Below the pieces are notes generated by a model. The model saw only the letters and a program-made list of their open reading frames with translations, searched no databases and was not told where the DNA came from. A stretch of DNA of 6,699 nucleotides from Candidatus Atribacteria bacterium (GTDB taxonomy: Bacteria > Bipolaricaulota > Bipolaricaulia > UBA7950 > UBA9294): contig SPBW01000117.1 of the NCBI GenBank assembly GCA_004525685.1, positions 1-6,699 of the forward strand. The letters run 5' to 3'. Positions 1-5,910 of this stretch are shown here, piece by piece; positions within the stretch are counted from its first letter, which is position 1; each line of letters starts with the position of its first letter. A program made the position numbers and the translations under genes.

Positions 1-47
1 CGTGATGGCATCCATCTCTGCTCCAAGTTGACCTTCTGTGCTTCCAT
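1..47 (-). CDS. Start of an unidentified gene, cut by the left edge
   Basis: Only the first 15 codons lie in the window, reading MEAQKVNLEQRWMPS on the minus strand, with no stop before the edge. The start is chosen because the ATG at 47-45 is preceded by a purine-rich AAAGGAAGG stretch that provides an SD at about 5 nt spacing. A promoter-like pair also lies about 40 nt further upstream. The peptide is too short to assign a family. It is hydrophilic, so no signal peptide is visible so far. The call rests on start signals and not on homology; chance is a real alternative. Confidence 0.4.
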   Translation of the reverse strand, partial: MEAQKVNLEQRWMPS

Positions 48-84
48 GACCTTCCTTTCTGCGTGACTGAGTGACCTGCCCCAA

Positions 85-113
85 GTATTAGGTCCACTCC
101 TAGACCTAGTCTA
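85..113 (-). promoter_or_regulatory. Possible promoter for the left-edge gene
   Basis: On the minus strand TAGACT (113-108) is followed after exactly 17 nt by TAATAC (90-85). These match the sigma-70 consensus at four and three of six positions; an alternative -10, AATACT, one base later matches four. Transcription would begin near 78, leaving a leader of about 30 nt before the ATG at 47 with its SD. The elements are weak alone, but their spacing and position agree with the start call. Confidence 0.3.
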
Positions 114-172
114 GTCCATCTCCGACTGCCACAGCATGGAGCGTACGAGCTTATGCTTCATCTAGTATCTAG
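89..172. repeat. CTAG-rich cluster of overlapping inverted and direct repeats
   Basis: Positions 100-114 form a perfect inverted repeat, CTAGAC-CTA-GTCTAG. Overlapping it, TAGGTC (89-94) and GACCTA (103-108) form a second perfect 6-bp inverted repeat. A short direct repeat, TCTAG-TA-TCTAG, lies at 161-172. The tetramer CTAG occurs five times here and again at 230-233, although it is under-represented in many bacterial genomes. The inverted repeats cover the proposed -35 and spacer of the left-edge promoter, where a repressor operator would be expected. The repeats are seen directly; the operator role is inference. Confidence 0.45.
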
Positions 173-460
173 CCGAAGACAAGGGATGCTTTGCGCGTCG
201 AGGGAATACGTTTCAGCTTGCCGGGCCGACTAGAAGGCATAGGCCACATGAAGCAGACCAGCTGAGGGCTCGTGATCCTGCGCCGCCATGTTGGGAGGCT
301 GCAGTGATCCAGGCATCAAGTCTATGGGCACGCGGTCTTGAGGCTGTGCTTTGCCGCCGTTCGGACGGCGGATGCATGAGTCGGAATCAGCTTCTGCTAT
401 GCGAGCTTGAGATGCGAGGAAGATTCGTGGAACTATCCAGTTGACGGTGAGAGTGAGTTC
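173..460. other. Non-coding stretch with no recognised gene
   Basis: Together with 48-172 this makes about 410 bp without a supportable gene. All frames are broken by frequent stops; the few ATG-led frames wholly inside it are under 20 codons and lack an SD. A plus-strand frame opening at 407 is a shadow of the cupin gene's 3' end. No tRNA or known riboswitch fold was recognised. The only clear structure is the GC hairpin at 354-371. The region probably holds the 3' flank of the cupin gene and the upstream control region of the left-edge gene. Confidence 0.5.
354..371 (-). terminator. GC-rich hairpin, possible terminator of the cupin gene
   Basis: CCGCCGT (354-360) and ACGGCGG (365-371) form a perfect 7-bp stem around a 4-nt loop. 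It lies about 90 nt past the stop of the minus-strand cupin gene. Neither strand has a T-run after the stem, so it is not a canonical intrinsic terminator. It could be a U-tract-less terminator or an RNA-stabilising stem. Confidence 0.3.
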
Positions 461-1453
461 CTATCTATCAGTAGCGACTTGGTTTCTTCCGTACCGATCA
501 TGGAGCCTGACGACATCTGCCAACTGTGGCGTCGATACCTCGATGACAGTGCAGTCTTCGAGGGCCTCCATTTGATGAACAATGTGTGGGGAAATGTCGA
601 AGCTTGTGCCTGGAATCAGAATGTGGGTCTCCAGTTGCTCTGCCGATACCCCGATGCGTAGTCTCATTCTGCCAGAAGCCAGGCGAATGGTCTCGTTCTT
701 GGTCTTGTGATACTGAAGAGAAAGGCTCTCGCCTGCTTTGATGAATAGGATCTTACCTGCGTAGTTCGGGCCAAGTGCCCACAGCTCTTCGTGCCCCCAT
801 GGCTTGTCGACGTGGCCAAGGAGTCGGCGCATGCCTTTCCACCCTGAAACATCGAGCCAACCGGAGTCAGCAATATCCATGGTAACAACTGCGTTCGTGT
901 CGCCGAGGAGCAGGGAGGTGAAATCACCGCCTAACGCGGAGGGCTGCTTACAGCGAAGCTTCTTGGCGAGAGCAGGAAGAGGCAGAATGTGAATCCCAGT
1001 TGGGCATGCCAAGCCAGCTGAGTCCGAGGCGGTAAATGAGATCCCCTTGCCCTCGCGCATTGAGACGGTGAACCCCTGTTCGATCTTCTGACTGTAGACC
1101 TCTTCATTCCAAACACCCTGCTCTGCGGGCTGGAACAGGATGCTCGTCGGCCCGTCACCTGATGTGTCAATCTGCGAGAGCACATAACTCATGCTGTCAG
1201 CGAGCGTGTCTTCGCTGGAATGTGGGAGGATGGTTGCTGACTCTGGCAGCATCGCTTTGGCCAAGGGGAGGTTCTGCACATTGACGAGTATCGATACATT
1301 CGCTTCAGGCAGGGATTTCTTGAGGCGTTCGAACCACTGCTCAATCAGAGTACGGCGATCTCCGAGAAGAAGAAACGCCGTCGGCGTTGTAGCATCAGTC
1401 AATGGGCGCAACGATTCGCCGGAATCCACCGCGAGCAGCACGGCGTGATGCAT
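461..1453 (-). CDS. Degenerate nucleotidyltransferase fused to a phosphomannose-isomerase-type cupin
   Basis: The 330-residue protein starts at the ATG at 1453-1451, directly behind a strong AGGAGG. Residues 1-215 have the layout of a mannose-1-phosphate guanylyltransferase-type fold: an N-terminal VLLAV...SLRPLTD...P segment and a late SGWLDVSGW segment like the family's DxGSW region. The GGxGxRLxPL...PK signature is broken: the paired glycines are gone and the lysine after the proline is threonine, so nucleotide transfer is doubtful. Residues 217-330 form a cupin close to type II phosphomannose isomerase: KPWG (217-220), SLQYH with Q247 and H249, E254 and H293 as candidate metal ligands, and a VVRLHDRYGR end. 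Family knowledge suggests mannose-6-P/fructose-6-P isomerisation or sugar-phosphate binding. The neighbouring kinase and phosphoglucose isomerase support sugar-phosphate work. The reaction is inferred; a regulatory sugar sensor is the main alternative. Confidence 0.82.
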   Translation of the reverse strand: MHHAVLLAVDSGESLRPLTDATTPTAFLLLGDRRTLIEQWFERLKKSLPEANVSILVNVQNLPLAKAMLPESATILPHSSEDTLADSMSYVLSQIDTSGDGPTSILFQPAEQGVWNEEVYSQKIEQGFTVSMREGKGISFTASDSAGLACPTGIHILPLPALAKKLRCKQPSALGGDFTSLLLGDTNAVVTMDIADSGWLDVSGWKGMRRLLGHVDKPWGHEELWALGPNYAGKILFIKAGESLSLQYHKTKNETIRLASGRMRLRIGVSAEQLETHILIPGTSFDISPHIVHQMEALEDCTVIEVSTPQLADVVRLHDRYGRNQVATDR

Positions 1454-1458
1454 TAGGT

Positions 1459-1465
1459 CCTCCTC
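1459..1465 (-). promoter_or_regulatory. Strong SD that fixes the cupin-gene start
   Basis: On the minus strand GAGGAGG lies 5 nt upstream of the ATG at 1453. The frame is open further upstream to a GTG at 1504, but that codon has no SD, and its 17 extra residues show no family resemblance. The downstream ATG is therefore the start. Confidence 0.8.
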
Positions 1466-1483
1466 ACTCGATCTCCTATGGCA

Positions 1484-1536
1484 ATTGTGTATTGCATTGT
1501 GCACATGCCTAGAAGCGATCTCAAGTAGCGATTGTG
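1484..1536. repeat. Repeated ATTGTG motif and TGTGCACA palindrome in the divergent region
   Basis: ATTGTG occurs at 1484-1489, 1496-1501 and 1531-1536. The middle copy overlaps an 8-bp palindrome, TGTGCACA, at 1498-1505. A direct repeat of AGCGAT flanks 7 nt around 1514-1532. The second ATTGTG copy overlaps the proposed cupin-gene -10 and the third overlaps the proposed kinase-gene -35. They could be sites for a regulator acting on both promoters, but such short motifs may also arise by chance. Confidence 0.3.
1496..1524 (-). promoter_or_regulatory. Probable promoter of the cupin gene
   Basis: On the minus strand TTGAGA (1524-1519) is separated by 17 nt from CACAAT (1501-1496). They match the sigma-70 consensus at five and four of six bases. 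Transcription would start near 1489, giving a leader of about 36 nt that contains the SD. This also excludes the upstream GTG at 1504 as a start for this transcript. Confidence 0.42.
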
Positions 1537-1560
1537 CCTGCGCGAGACTTGCTGTACGAT
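1532..1560 (+). promoter_or_regulatory. Probable promoter of the ROK kinase gene, leaderless type
   Basis: TTGTGC (1532-1537) is followed after 17 nt by TACGAT (1555-1560), a TANNNT-type -10. Its end is 6 nt before the ATG at 1567, so transcription would begin at or next to the start codon. No SD precedes that ATG. The -35 match is poor (three of six), which is common for leaderless promoters that depend mainly on the -10. Confidence 0.4.
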
Positions 1561-1566
1561 GACGGT

Positions 1567-2646
1567 ATGGTAGATGCGATCGCTGGATTCGATATCGGAG
1601 GGACTAAAGTAGCTCTCGTGGTTGCCGATGCGAAAGGAAGCACCCTGTTGCGCGTTCTCGAGGCCACTGACGTGTCTTCCACGATGATTGAGATCACGGC
1701 GCACCAAGCCATTTACTACGGCCTCTCGGAGCAACTCGTACGTATGTTGACTCGTGCCGAAAACCAACTTGGCGACCTGCGCATTCGATCTATCGGGATC
1801 GTATCTGCCGGTCCAATACGCGACGGCGGGCTCTGGAATCCTCCCAATATCGTGCCAACACAGTGCGCGGGATCTGAGCAGACGTTGCAGCGATGGATTC
1901 CCTTGGTCGAACCGCTCCGCCAAGCGTTTGAGTGTCCGGTCGACCTCCACAATGACTGCAACGGAGCCGTGTTAGGAGAGGTCTGCTTCGGTATCGGCAG
2001 AGATGTCGAGGACAAATCGATGCTTCATTTGGCCTACGCAACAATCAGCACGGGGTTTGGAGTGGGCGCTTGGGATGGAGGACATCTCATTCACGGCAAA
2101 GACGGGAACGCTGGGGAACTGGGACACATCCTCGCTCGCAAGAACGGGCGGCTTTGCGGATGTGGACATCTTGGATGTGTGGAAGCCTATTGCTCGGGAA
2201 CGGGAATCGTGTCGAATGCTCGAGCGCGACTGCGCGAGCTGGCCGATGTGGAACGAGGCGCATCCAGATTCTATCGGCTTGCGATTGCGGACGATGCCCA
2301 TGTGCGCTCATCAGACCTGACGATCGAGGAGGTGTTGGGAAGCATCACACCGGCACGCGTGTTTGCGGCCGCAGCAGAAGGCGACCCCTTGGCTCAATCT
2401 GTGATCTCGGATGCGATCTTCGCTGCCGGGGTTGCTCTCGCAGCGATTGCCTGTGCCTATGACCCTGAATTCATCACCTTGGGTGGAGGTATCGCACTTT
2501 CCCATCCAGAGTTGCTCGGGCCGATTGCGGAAGAGATGCGCGCCCACATCAATGTGCGAGCCCCCAACGTGGTTATCACGCCGCTTGGGGCGAAAGTGAC
2601 AGAATGCGGCGCGATAGCGATTGCGCAGCGTCTCCTAGATGGTTGA
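1567..2646 (+). CDS. ROK-family sugar kinase, probable glucokinase
   Basis: The 359-residue cytoplasmic enzyme would phosphorylate glucose, or a related hexose, with ATP. The ROK signature is complete: the ATP phosphate loop DIGGTK at 9-14, the catalytic Asp in HND (D130) followed by NGAVLGE, the sugar-binding NAGELGH at 181-187, and the zinc site H187, C197, C199 and C204 in CGCGHLGCVE. A late YDPEFITLGGGIA (298-310) is also typical. About 50 residues near 215-265, between the zinc site and the C-terminal helices, make it longer than the roughly 300-residue norm. The ATG at 1567 puts the start eight residues before DIGGTK; a GTG at 1534 in the same frame has no support. The gene is divergent from the cupin gene and 127 bp ahead of the phosphoglucose isomerase gene, which fits glucose entry into glycolysis. 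Other ROK substrates, such as N-acetylhexosamines, fructose or mannose, cannot be excluded. Confidence 0.9.
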   Translation: MVDAIAGFDIGGTKVALVVADAKGSTLLRVLEATDVSSTMIEITAHQAIYYGLSEQLVRMLTRAENQLGDLRIRSIGIVSAGPIRDGGLWNPPNIVPTQCAGSEQTLQRWIPLVEPLRQAFECPVDLHNDCNGAVLGEVCFGIGRDVEDKSMLHLAYATISTGFGVGAWDGGHLIHGKDGNAGELGHILARKNGRLCGCGHLGCVEAYCSGTGIVSNARARLRELADVERGASRFYRLAIADDAHVRSSDLTIEEVLGSITPARVFAAAAEGDPLAQSVISDAIFAAGVALAAIACAYDPEFITLGGGIALSHPELLGPIAEEMRAHINVRAPNVVITPLGAKVTECGAIAIAQRLLDG

Positions 2647-2773
2647 GTGCGTAATCTCTTGGGACACTGCCTTGGACGCCGCACTCCCGATTTCCTGAGG
2701 TTGCGCGACGCGTGCGAGGAAGACAGTAGGCTTTCATGAAGAACTTTGGGAATGCTGGCAAAGGCGGCGCGCT

Positions 2774-4417
2774 GTGACTATTCGACTGATCAATCCATTG
2801 CCCGAGTATCGTGATGTGCTCGAACGCATCACGAACGAGGATGTCGTCTCGCGAATCTGGTCCCACGATTACACGGTGTGGGATTCGTCGCCTGAGGAAA
2901 TTGCCAATCGCCTGGGATGGTTGAAGCTTCCCTGTACCATGACTTCGCAGGTTCCTCGAATCGCAACCTTTGCCGCTTCGATTTGCGCAGAGGGATTCAC
3001 CCATGCCGCGCTCCTTGGCATGGGAGGGTCGAGCCTGGCACCCGACATATTGAGTCGCGTTTTTGGCTCCCAATGCGGTTTTCTGCCGCTTCAGATTCTG
3101 GATACCACCCATCCGCAGACCGTTCGCCAACTCGCCGAGGATCTGGCTGAAGAAAAGTCACTGTTCATTGTCGCAACCAAGTCAGGAACCACCAGCGAGA
3201 CTCTGGCGCTGTTTCGATTCTTCTACCAGCGTGTCGCTCACGCGCTGGGGTCTGACGAAGCAGGTAGCCGATTCATTGCCATTACCGATCCCGGCACACC
3301 ATTAGTGAAACTCGCATCTCAATATGCGTTTCGCGAGGTCTTTCTCAATGATCCTGATCTTGGCGGACGGTATTCGGCCCTCTCCCTGTTCGGCCTCGTC
3401 CCGGCAGCGCTGTTGGGCCTTGATGTGGACGCGCTTCTTTACGAGGCCCAATCTGTGGCATCGCAGTGCGCGCCAGCGATGCCAATCGCGAAGAACCCGG
3501 CTTCACAGCTTGGGCTCTTCTTGGGAACCTGTGCGCTCGCTGGCCTCGACAAAGCGACATTGCTCTTGTCCAAGAAGATCTCGCCCCTTGGCGATTGGAT
3601 CGAACAACTCCTTGCAGAGAGCACGGGCAAGGGCGGCAAAGGGATTGTGCCCATCATAGAAACCCTCCCAGAGCGGACCAAATCATGGAGTCATGATCGC
3701 GTCTTTGTCGCGATCCGCTTGGGAGAGGACTCAGAGCAAGATGCCATCGTAGACGCGCTGGCAGAACAAGGTCGGCCAGTGATGCAGATCTCACTTGATG
3801 CTGTGTCAGAGGTGGCTGGACAATTCTACTTGTGGGAATTCGCCACAGCGATTGCCTGCCACATTCTTGGCGTGCACCCCTTCAATCAGCCCGATGTCGA
3901 ATCTGCCAAACAGCTGGCACGCACGATGGCCGAGGAATCGCGCCAGACTGGCCAACGGCCTCAGCTAGAGAGCAAGACGCTCTCTGTGTCCGACATGCGG
4001 GCATTCCTCATCGATGTGAGGCCTAGCGACTACGTAGGCATCCACGCCTACTTGCCTCCGACGCAGGATCTGACAGACGCGCTTCACGTGCTGCAAGCCG
4101 CCATTCGCGATCACTACGGTGTGGCGGTCACGGTGGGATATGGGCCACGGTTTCTTCATTCAACAGGGCAATTGCACAAGGGAGACCGCGGCAACGGCCG
4201 CTTCCTTCAGCTCGTATCTGCGTCCATGCCGCTCGTCGATATCCCTGATTCGCCAGACAGCCAGACGTCATCTCTAGGCTTCGGAGCGCTCATCATCGCC
4301 CAAGCAGCCGGAGACTGTGCGGCACTAGAGAACAGCTGCCGGCCTGTCGTCACGTTCCGTGTCGCCGCCGACGCCTCAGAGAGCATCCGAGACATTGCCA
4401 TGGCATTGGGCTCTTAG
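2774..4417 (+). CDS. pgi: Glucose-6-phosphate isomerase, stand-alone form of the transaldolase-fused type
   Basis: The 547-residue enzyme would interconvert glucose-6-P and fructose-6-P in the cytoplasm. Two SIS-type sugar-phosphate domains are visible: LGMGGSSLAP (81-90) and KSGTTSE (136-142) bind phosphate, DLGGRYSALS (195-204) carries the active-site Arg (R199), LAEST (280-284) the candidate catalytic Glu (E282), and LHSTGQLHKG (461-470) the C-terminal His and Lys. Wording and order match the isomerase half of bifunctional transaldolase/phosphoglucose isomerase proteins, rather than the classical PGI, but no transaldolase domain precedes it. The start is a GTG with AAAGG 9 nt upstream. The frame stays open upstream to a stop near 2696 but contains no start codon. 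No clear promoter was found in the 127-bp gap, so co-transcription with the kinase is likely. Its 3' end overlaps the open frame of the convergent small gene by 68 bp. Confidence 0.93.
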   Translation: MTIRLINPLPEYRDVLERITNEDVVSRIWSHDYTVWDSSPEEIANRLGWLKLPCTMTSQVPRIATFAASICAEGFTHAALLGMGGSSLAPDILSRVFGSQCGFLPLQILDTTHPQTVRQLAEDLAEEKSLFIVATKSGTTSETLALFRFFYQRVAHALGSDEAGSRFIAITDPGTPLVKLASQYAFREVFLNDPDLGGRYSALSLFGLVPAALLGLDVDALLYEAQSVASQCAPAMPIAKNPASQLGLFLGTCALAGLDKATLLLSKKISPLGDWIEQLLAESTGKGGKGIVPIIETLPERTKSWSHDRVFVAIRLGEDSEQDAIVDALAEQGRPVMQISLDAVSEVAGQFYLWEFATAIACHILGVHPFNQPDVESAKQLARTMAEESRQTGQRPQLESKTLSVSDMRAFLIDVRPSDYVGIHAYLPPTQDLTDALHVLQAAIRDHYGVAVTVGYGPRFLHSTGQLHKGDRGNGRFLQLVSASMPLVDIPDSPDSQTSSLGFGALIIAQAAGDCAALENSCRPVVTFRVAADASESIRDIAMALGS

Positions 4418-4901
4418 GGACAAGAGACAAGGTCTCTGGCGCGATTCTCACAAGAGCTCCATTTGCTGACGAACTGCGAATAGCTGACTCGCTCACTGGA
4501 AGTGCTCCATGCGGGCAGTAGAAACGGGAGAGCGAATGACTCACTCTCCCGTGCCTGCCGCCGATCTGTCTGTAGCTACCGTCATGAACTCCACTGCTCG
4601 CTCGCAGTCCTTGGCGTGCGCCGAATCCGCTGGCATCCATTGGGCGTGTGCCTGAGAGATTCTGGCGATAGCCTAGGCCGACGCCGTACCCACTCCCGTC
4701 CATCGGACGAACCCAGTCAGCGTCTTCTGAGTTAAGGATGCCATCACCGTCAGCATCGCGTTCGAGCAGGTCGCAGTCGCCCGCCGCCCGCGGCTGCCAG
4801 CTCGTACTCGCACCAAAACCACTCCCTGCGACTGCAACAACGCCAACGGCCAGCAGAGACACCCATGTAAGCCCGACGATCCAATTGCGCATCTTGTTCA
4901 T
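4350..4901 (-). CDS. Small exported protein with a calcium-type Asp loop and SG(F/Y)G repeats; C-terminus doubtful
   Basis: Family not recognised. The ATG at 4901 sits 6 nt behind AAGGAG. Residues 1-26 are a signal peptide: MNKMRNW, a hydrophobic core, then AVA before GSGFG. Residues 49-60 read DADGDGILNSED, an EF-hand or thrombospondin type 3-like calcium loop with D49, D51, D53 and D60. The motif S-G-aromatic-G occurs at 27-30, 70-73 and 91-94, the latter two inside RPMDGSGYG and RPMDASGFG; their codons differ, so the duplication is not recent. Up to about residue 105 the protein is coherent. Beyond it composition changes to Ser/Arg-rich, the frame passes through a terminator-like hairpin (residues 117-126) and into the end of pgi. 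Both other frames have a stop before or inside that hairpin, so a frameshift or lost stop is plausible and the real protein may be about 105-120 residues. The 199 bp upstream show no clear promoter. Confidence 0.62.
   Translation of the reverse strand: MNKMRNWIVGLTWVSLLAVGVVAVAGSGFGASTSWQPRAAGDCDLLERDADGDGILNSEDADWVRPMDGSGYGVGLGYRQNLSGTRPMDASGFGARQGLRASSGVHDGSYRQIGGRHGRVSHSLSRFYCPHGALPVSESAIRSSSANGALVRIAPETLSLVPKSPMPWQCLGCSLRRRRRHGT
4423..4437 (+). terminator. Short hairpin just after the isomerase stop
   Basis: AGAGAC (4423-4428) and GTCTCT (4432-4437) form a perfect 6-bp stem with a 3-nt loop, starting 6 nt after the stop codon. No T-run follows, so it is only a weak terminator candidate. 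The location directly behind the stop is its main support. Confidence 0.3.
4511..4561 (-). terminator. Long stem-loop, likely terminator of the small exported-protein gene
   Basis: ACGGGAGAG (4524-4532) and CTCTCCCGT (4544-4552) form a perfect 9-bp stem with an 11-nt loop. Outside it GGCAG (4514-4518) pairs with CTGCC (4555-4559) across an asymmetric internal loop. On the minus strand the main stem is followed by TTTCTACT, a modest T-rich tract; on the plus strand no T-run follows. It therefore points to termination of minus-strand transcription, inside the present open frame of the small gene. Confidence 0.45.
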
Positions 4902-4907
4902 TTGAGA

Positions 4908-4913
4908 CTCCTT
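4908..4913 (-). promoter_or_regulatory. SD of the small exported protein
   Basis: AAGGAG on the minus strand lies 6 nt before the ATG at 4901. With the signal peptide that follows, it strongly supports a real translated gene here even though no family is recognised. Confidence 0.7.
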
Positions 4914-5100
4914 GCACGTCTTAAGATGAAGGCATGATGCTTCCCTTGGGTGTGCAGGGATGGTCGCAGCGCTGTGAGCGACCTGAGAACGCAGTGCGAG
5001 GGGGTTGTGTGAAAGTCGTGTGGCTCAAGCCCCGTGTCGAGAGGTACGATGCGCCTACTCCGTTCAAACAGGAGTCGAGATCAACTGAGGGAGACCGAGG

Positions 5101-5889
5101 CTACAGGCGAAGCTTCCGCACACGCTTGGCAATCTGCTCCTTCAACTTCTCATAGCTTGGCGGTGGACCGGTGCGGAGCTCTTTGTCGTCAATGAACAGG
5201 GCATCAGAGATGCCCCATTCCCTCAACGCGTCTCGATCGGATGTGTCGATCAGTTCGAATACAACACGCTTGTCAAACGTGGCTGCGGCGCGCTTCGCCC
5301 GCTCATGAACGAGGTTCTGGGCTTGGCACCAGCCATTGTTGAAGGCAGTCACCGTGACTTGTCCCGGAAGTCGGTCCGGCGTCTTGTGCCGTGGCACCCA
5401 CTTGGGCGCGACGGCGTCATCTGTGAAGGCTTTCCATAGGAGCGCCTGGATGCTCTGCTTGTCAGCCTTGGCATAGCCCTGCTTGCGAAACCAGGAAGCC
5501 TTCATCCAGAAGGGGAGCGATAGGCCCCACGCTGCCATTCCCCCGGCACCCAATGCACGGGCATCGTCTTCAGCAGCTTGAAGCAACGCTTTGCCCATGC
5601 CCCGCTTCTGGAAGTTGCCACGTCCTTGTTTGTATCCATGAACCCACACGCAGTAGATAAAACAGAGGTTCTCGCCATCAGCAAACGATCGCTCGATCGG
5701 TCCGTACTGAATCATGCCACCAACGGCATCGTTGTCATCCAGAGCGAGCTTGACGCGAAATCCGTCGTTCTTTGCGCATGAGTACCAACAGCGTTTGTGG
5801 TCGCCAGCTTCCTTCATCTCTTGCGACCAGTCTTCGAGACACACCAGGAACAGATCCAAGTGCTCGTCTGTCAGATCGATAATCCTCAT
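5101..5889 (-). CDS. GNAT acetyltransferase with C-terminal YoaP/thioredoxin-like domain
   Basis: The 262-residue protein has a GNAT domain over about 1-150. The acetyl-CoA pyrophosphate loop is QKRGMGKALLQAAEDDA (94-110), matching the Q/RxxGxG/A motif, with a preceding strand CFIYCVWVHG. From about 177 it enters a thioredoxin-like fold, GQVTVTAFNNGWCQAQN, ending near 255 after ALFIDDKEL; this two-domain layout matches the YoaP-like family. In the thioredoxin position WC is followed by QAQ, so the second Cys of CxxC is absent and disulfide chemistry is unlikely. The acyl acceptor is unknown. The ATG at 5889 has AAGGAG 8 nt upstream, in the 21-bp gap after the propeller gene, so the two are probably one transcript. 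No signal peptide is visible, suggesting a cytoplasmic enzyme. Confidence 0.85.
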   Translation of the reverse strand: MRIIDLTDEHLDLFLVCLEDWSQEMKEAGDHKRCWYSCAKNDGFRVKLALDDNDAVGGMIQYGPIERSFADGENLCFIYCVWVHGYKQGRGNFQKRGMGKALLQAAEDDARALGAGGMAAWGLSLPFWMKASWFRKQGYAKADKQSIQALLWKAFTDDAVAPKWVPRHKTPDRLPGQVTVTAFNNGWCQAQNLVHERAKRAAATFDKRVVFELIDTSDRDALREWGISDALFIDDKELRTGPPPSYEKLKEQIAKRVRKLRL

Positions 5890-5897
5890 GATCTGGT

Positions 5898-5903
5898 CTC
5901 CTT
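5898..5903 (-). promoter_or_regulatory. SD of the acetyltransferase gene
   Basis: AAGGAG on the minus strand, 8 nt before the ATG at 5889 and within the 21-bp gap behind the propeller stop codon. The downstream gene thus has its own ribosome entry within the presumed operon. Confidence 0.65.
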
Positions 5904-5910
5904 GCTGGCT

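Noticed and set aside
407..661. 84-codon open frame on the plus strand
   Set aside because: It lies mostly opposite the cupin gene, has no SD, and its translation shows no domain features.
1454..1504. GTG at 1504 as an upstream start for the cupin gene
   Set aside because: No SD; the ATG at 1453 has a strong one, and the proposed transcription start near 1489 is downstream of 1504.
1534..1566. GTG at 1534 as an upstream start for the kinase
   Set aside because: The 11 extra residues are outside the family pattern, no SD precedes it, and the proposed -10 lies downstream of it.
1453..1950. 165-codon open frame on the minus strand, opposite the kinase gene
   Set aside because: It overlaps the N-terminal third of a kinase with complete motifs and also runs through the divergent promoter region. 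No family resemblance.
2576..3130. 184-codon open frame on the minus strand across the kinase-isomerase gap
   Set aside because: It is opposite the ends of two well-supported genes and has no recognisable domains; its Arg/Ser-rich composition is typical of a shadow frame.
5057..5075. ACTCC/GGAGT stem behind the acetyltransferase stop as a terminator
   Set aside because: Only 5 bp of pairing and no T-rich tail on the minus strand.
4934..5155. 73-codon plus-strand frame upstream of the small exported gene
   Set aside because: No SD, Arg-rich shadow-like composition, and it runs into the 3' end of the acetyltransferase gene.
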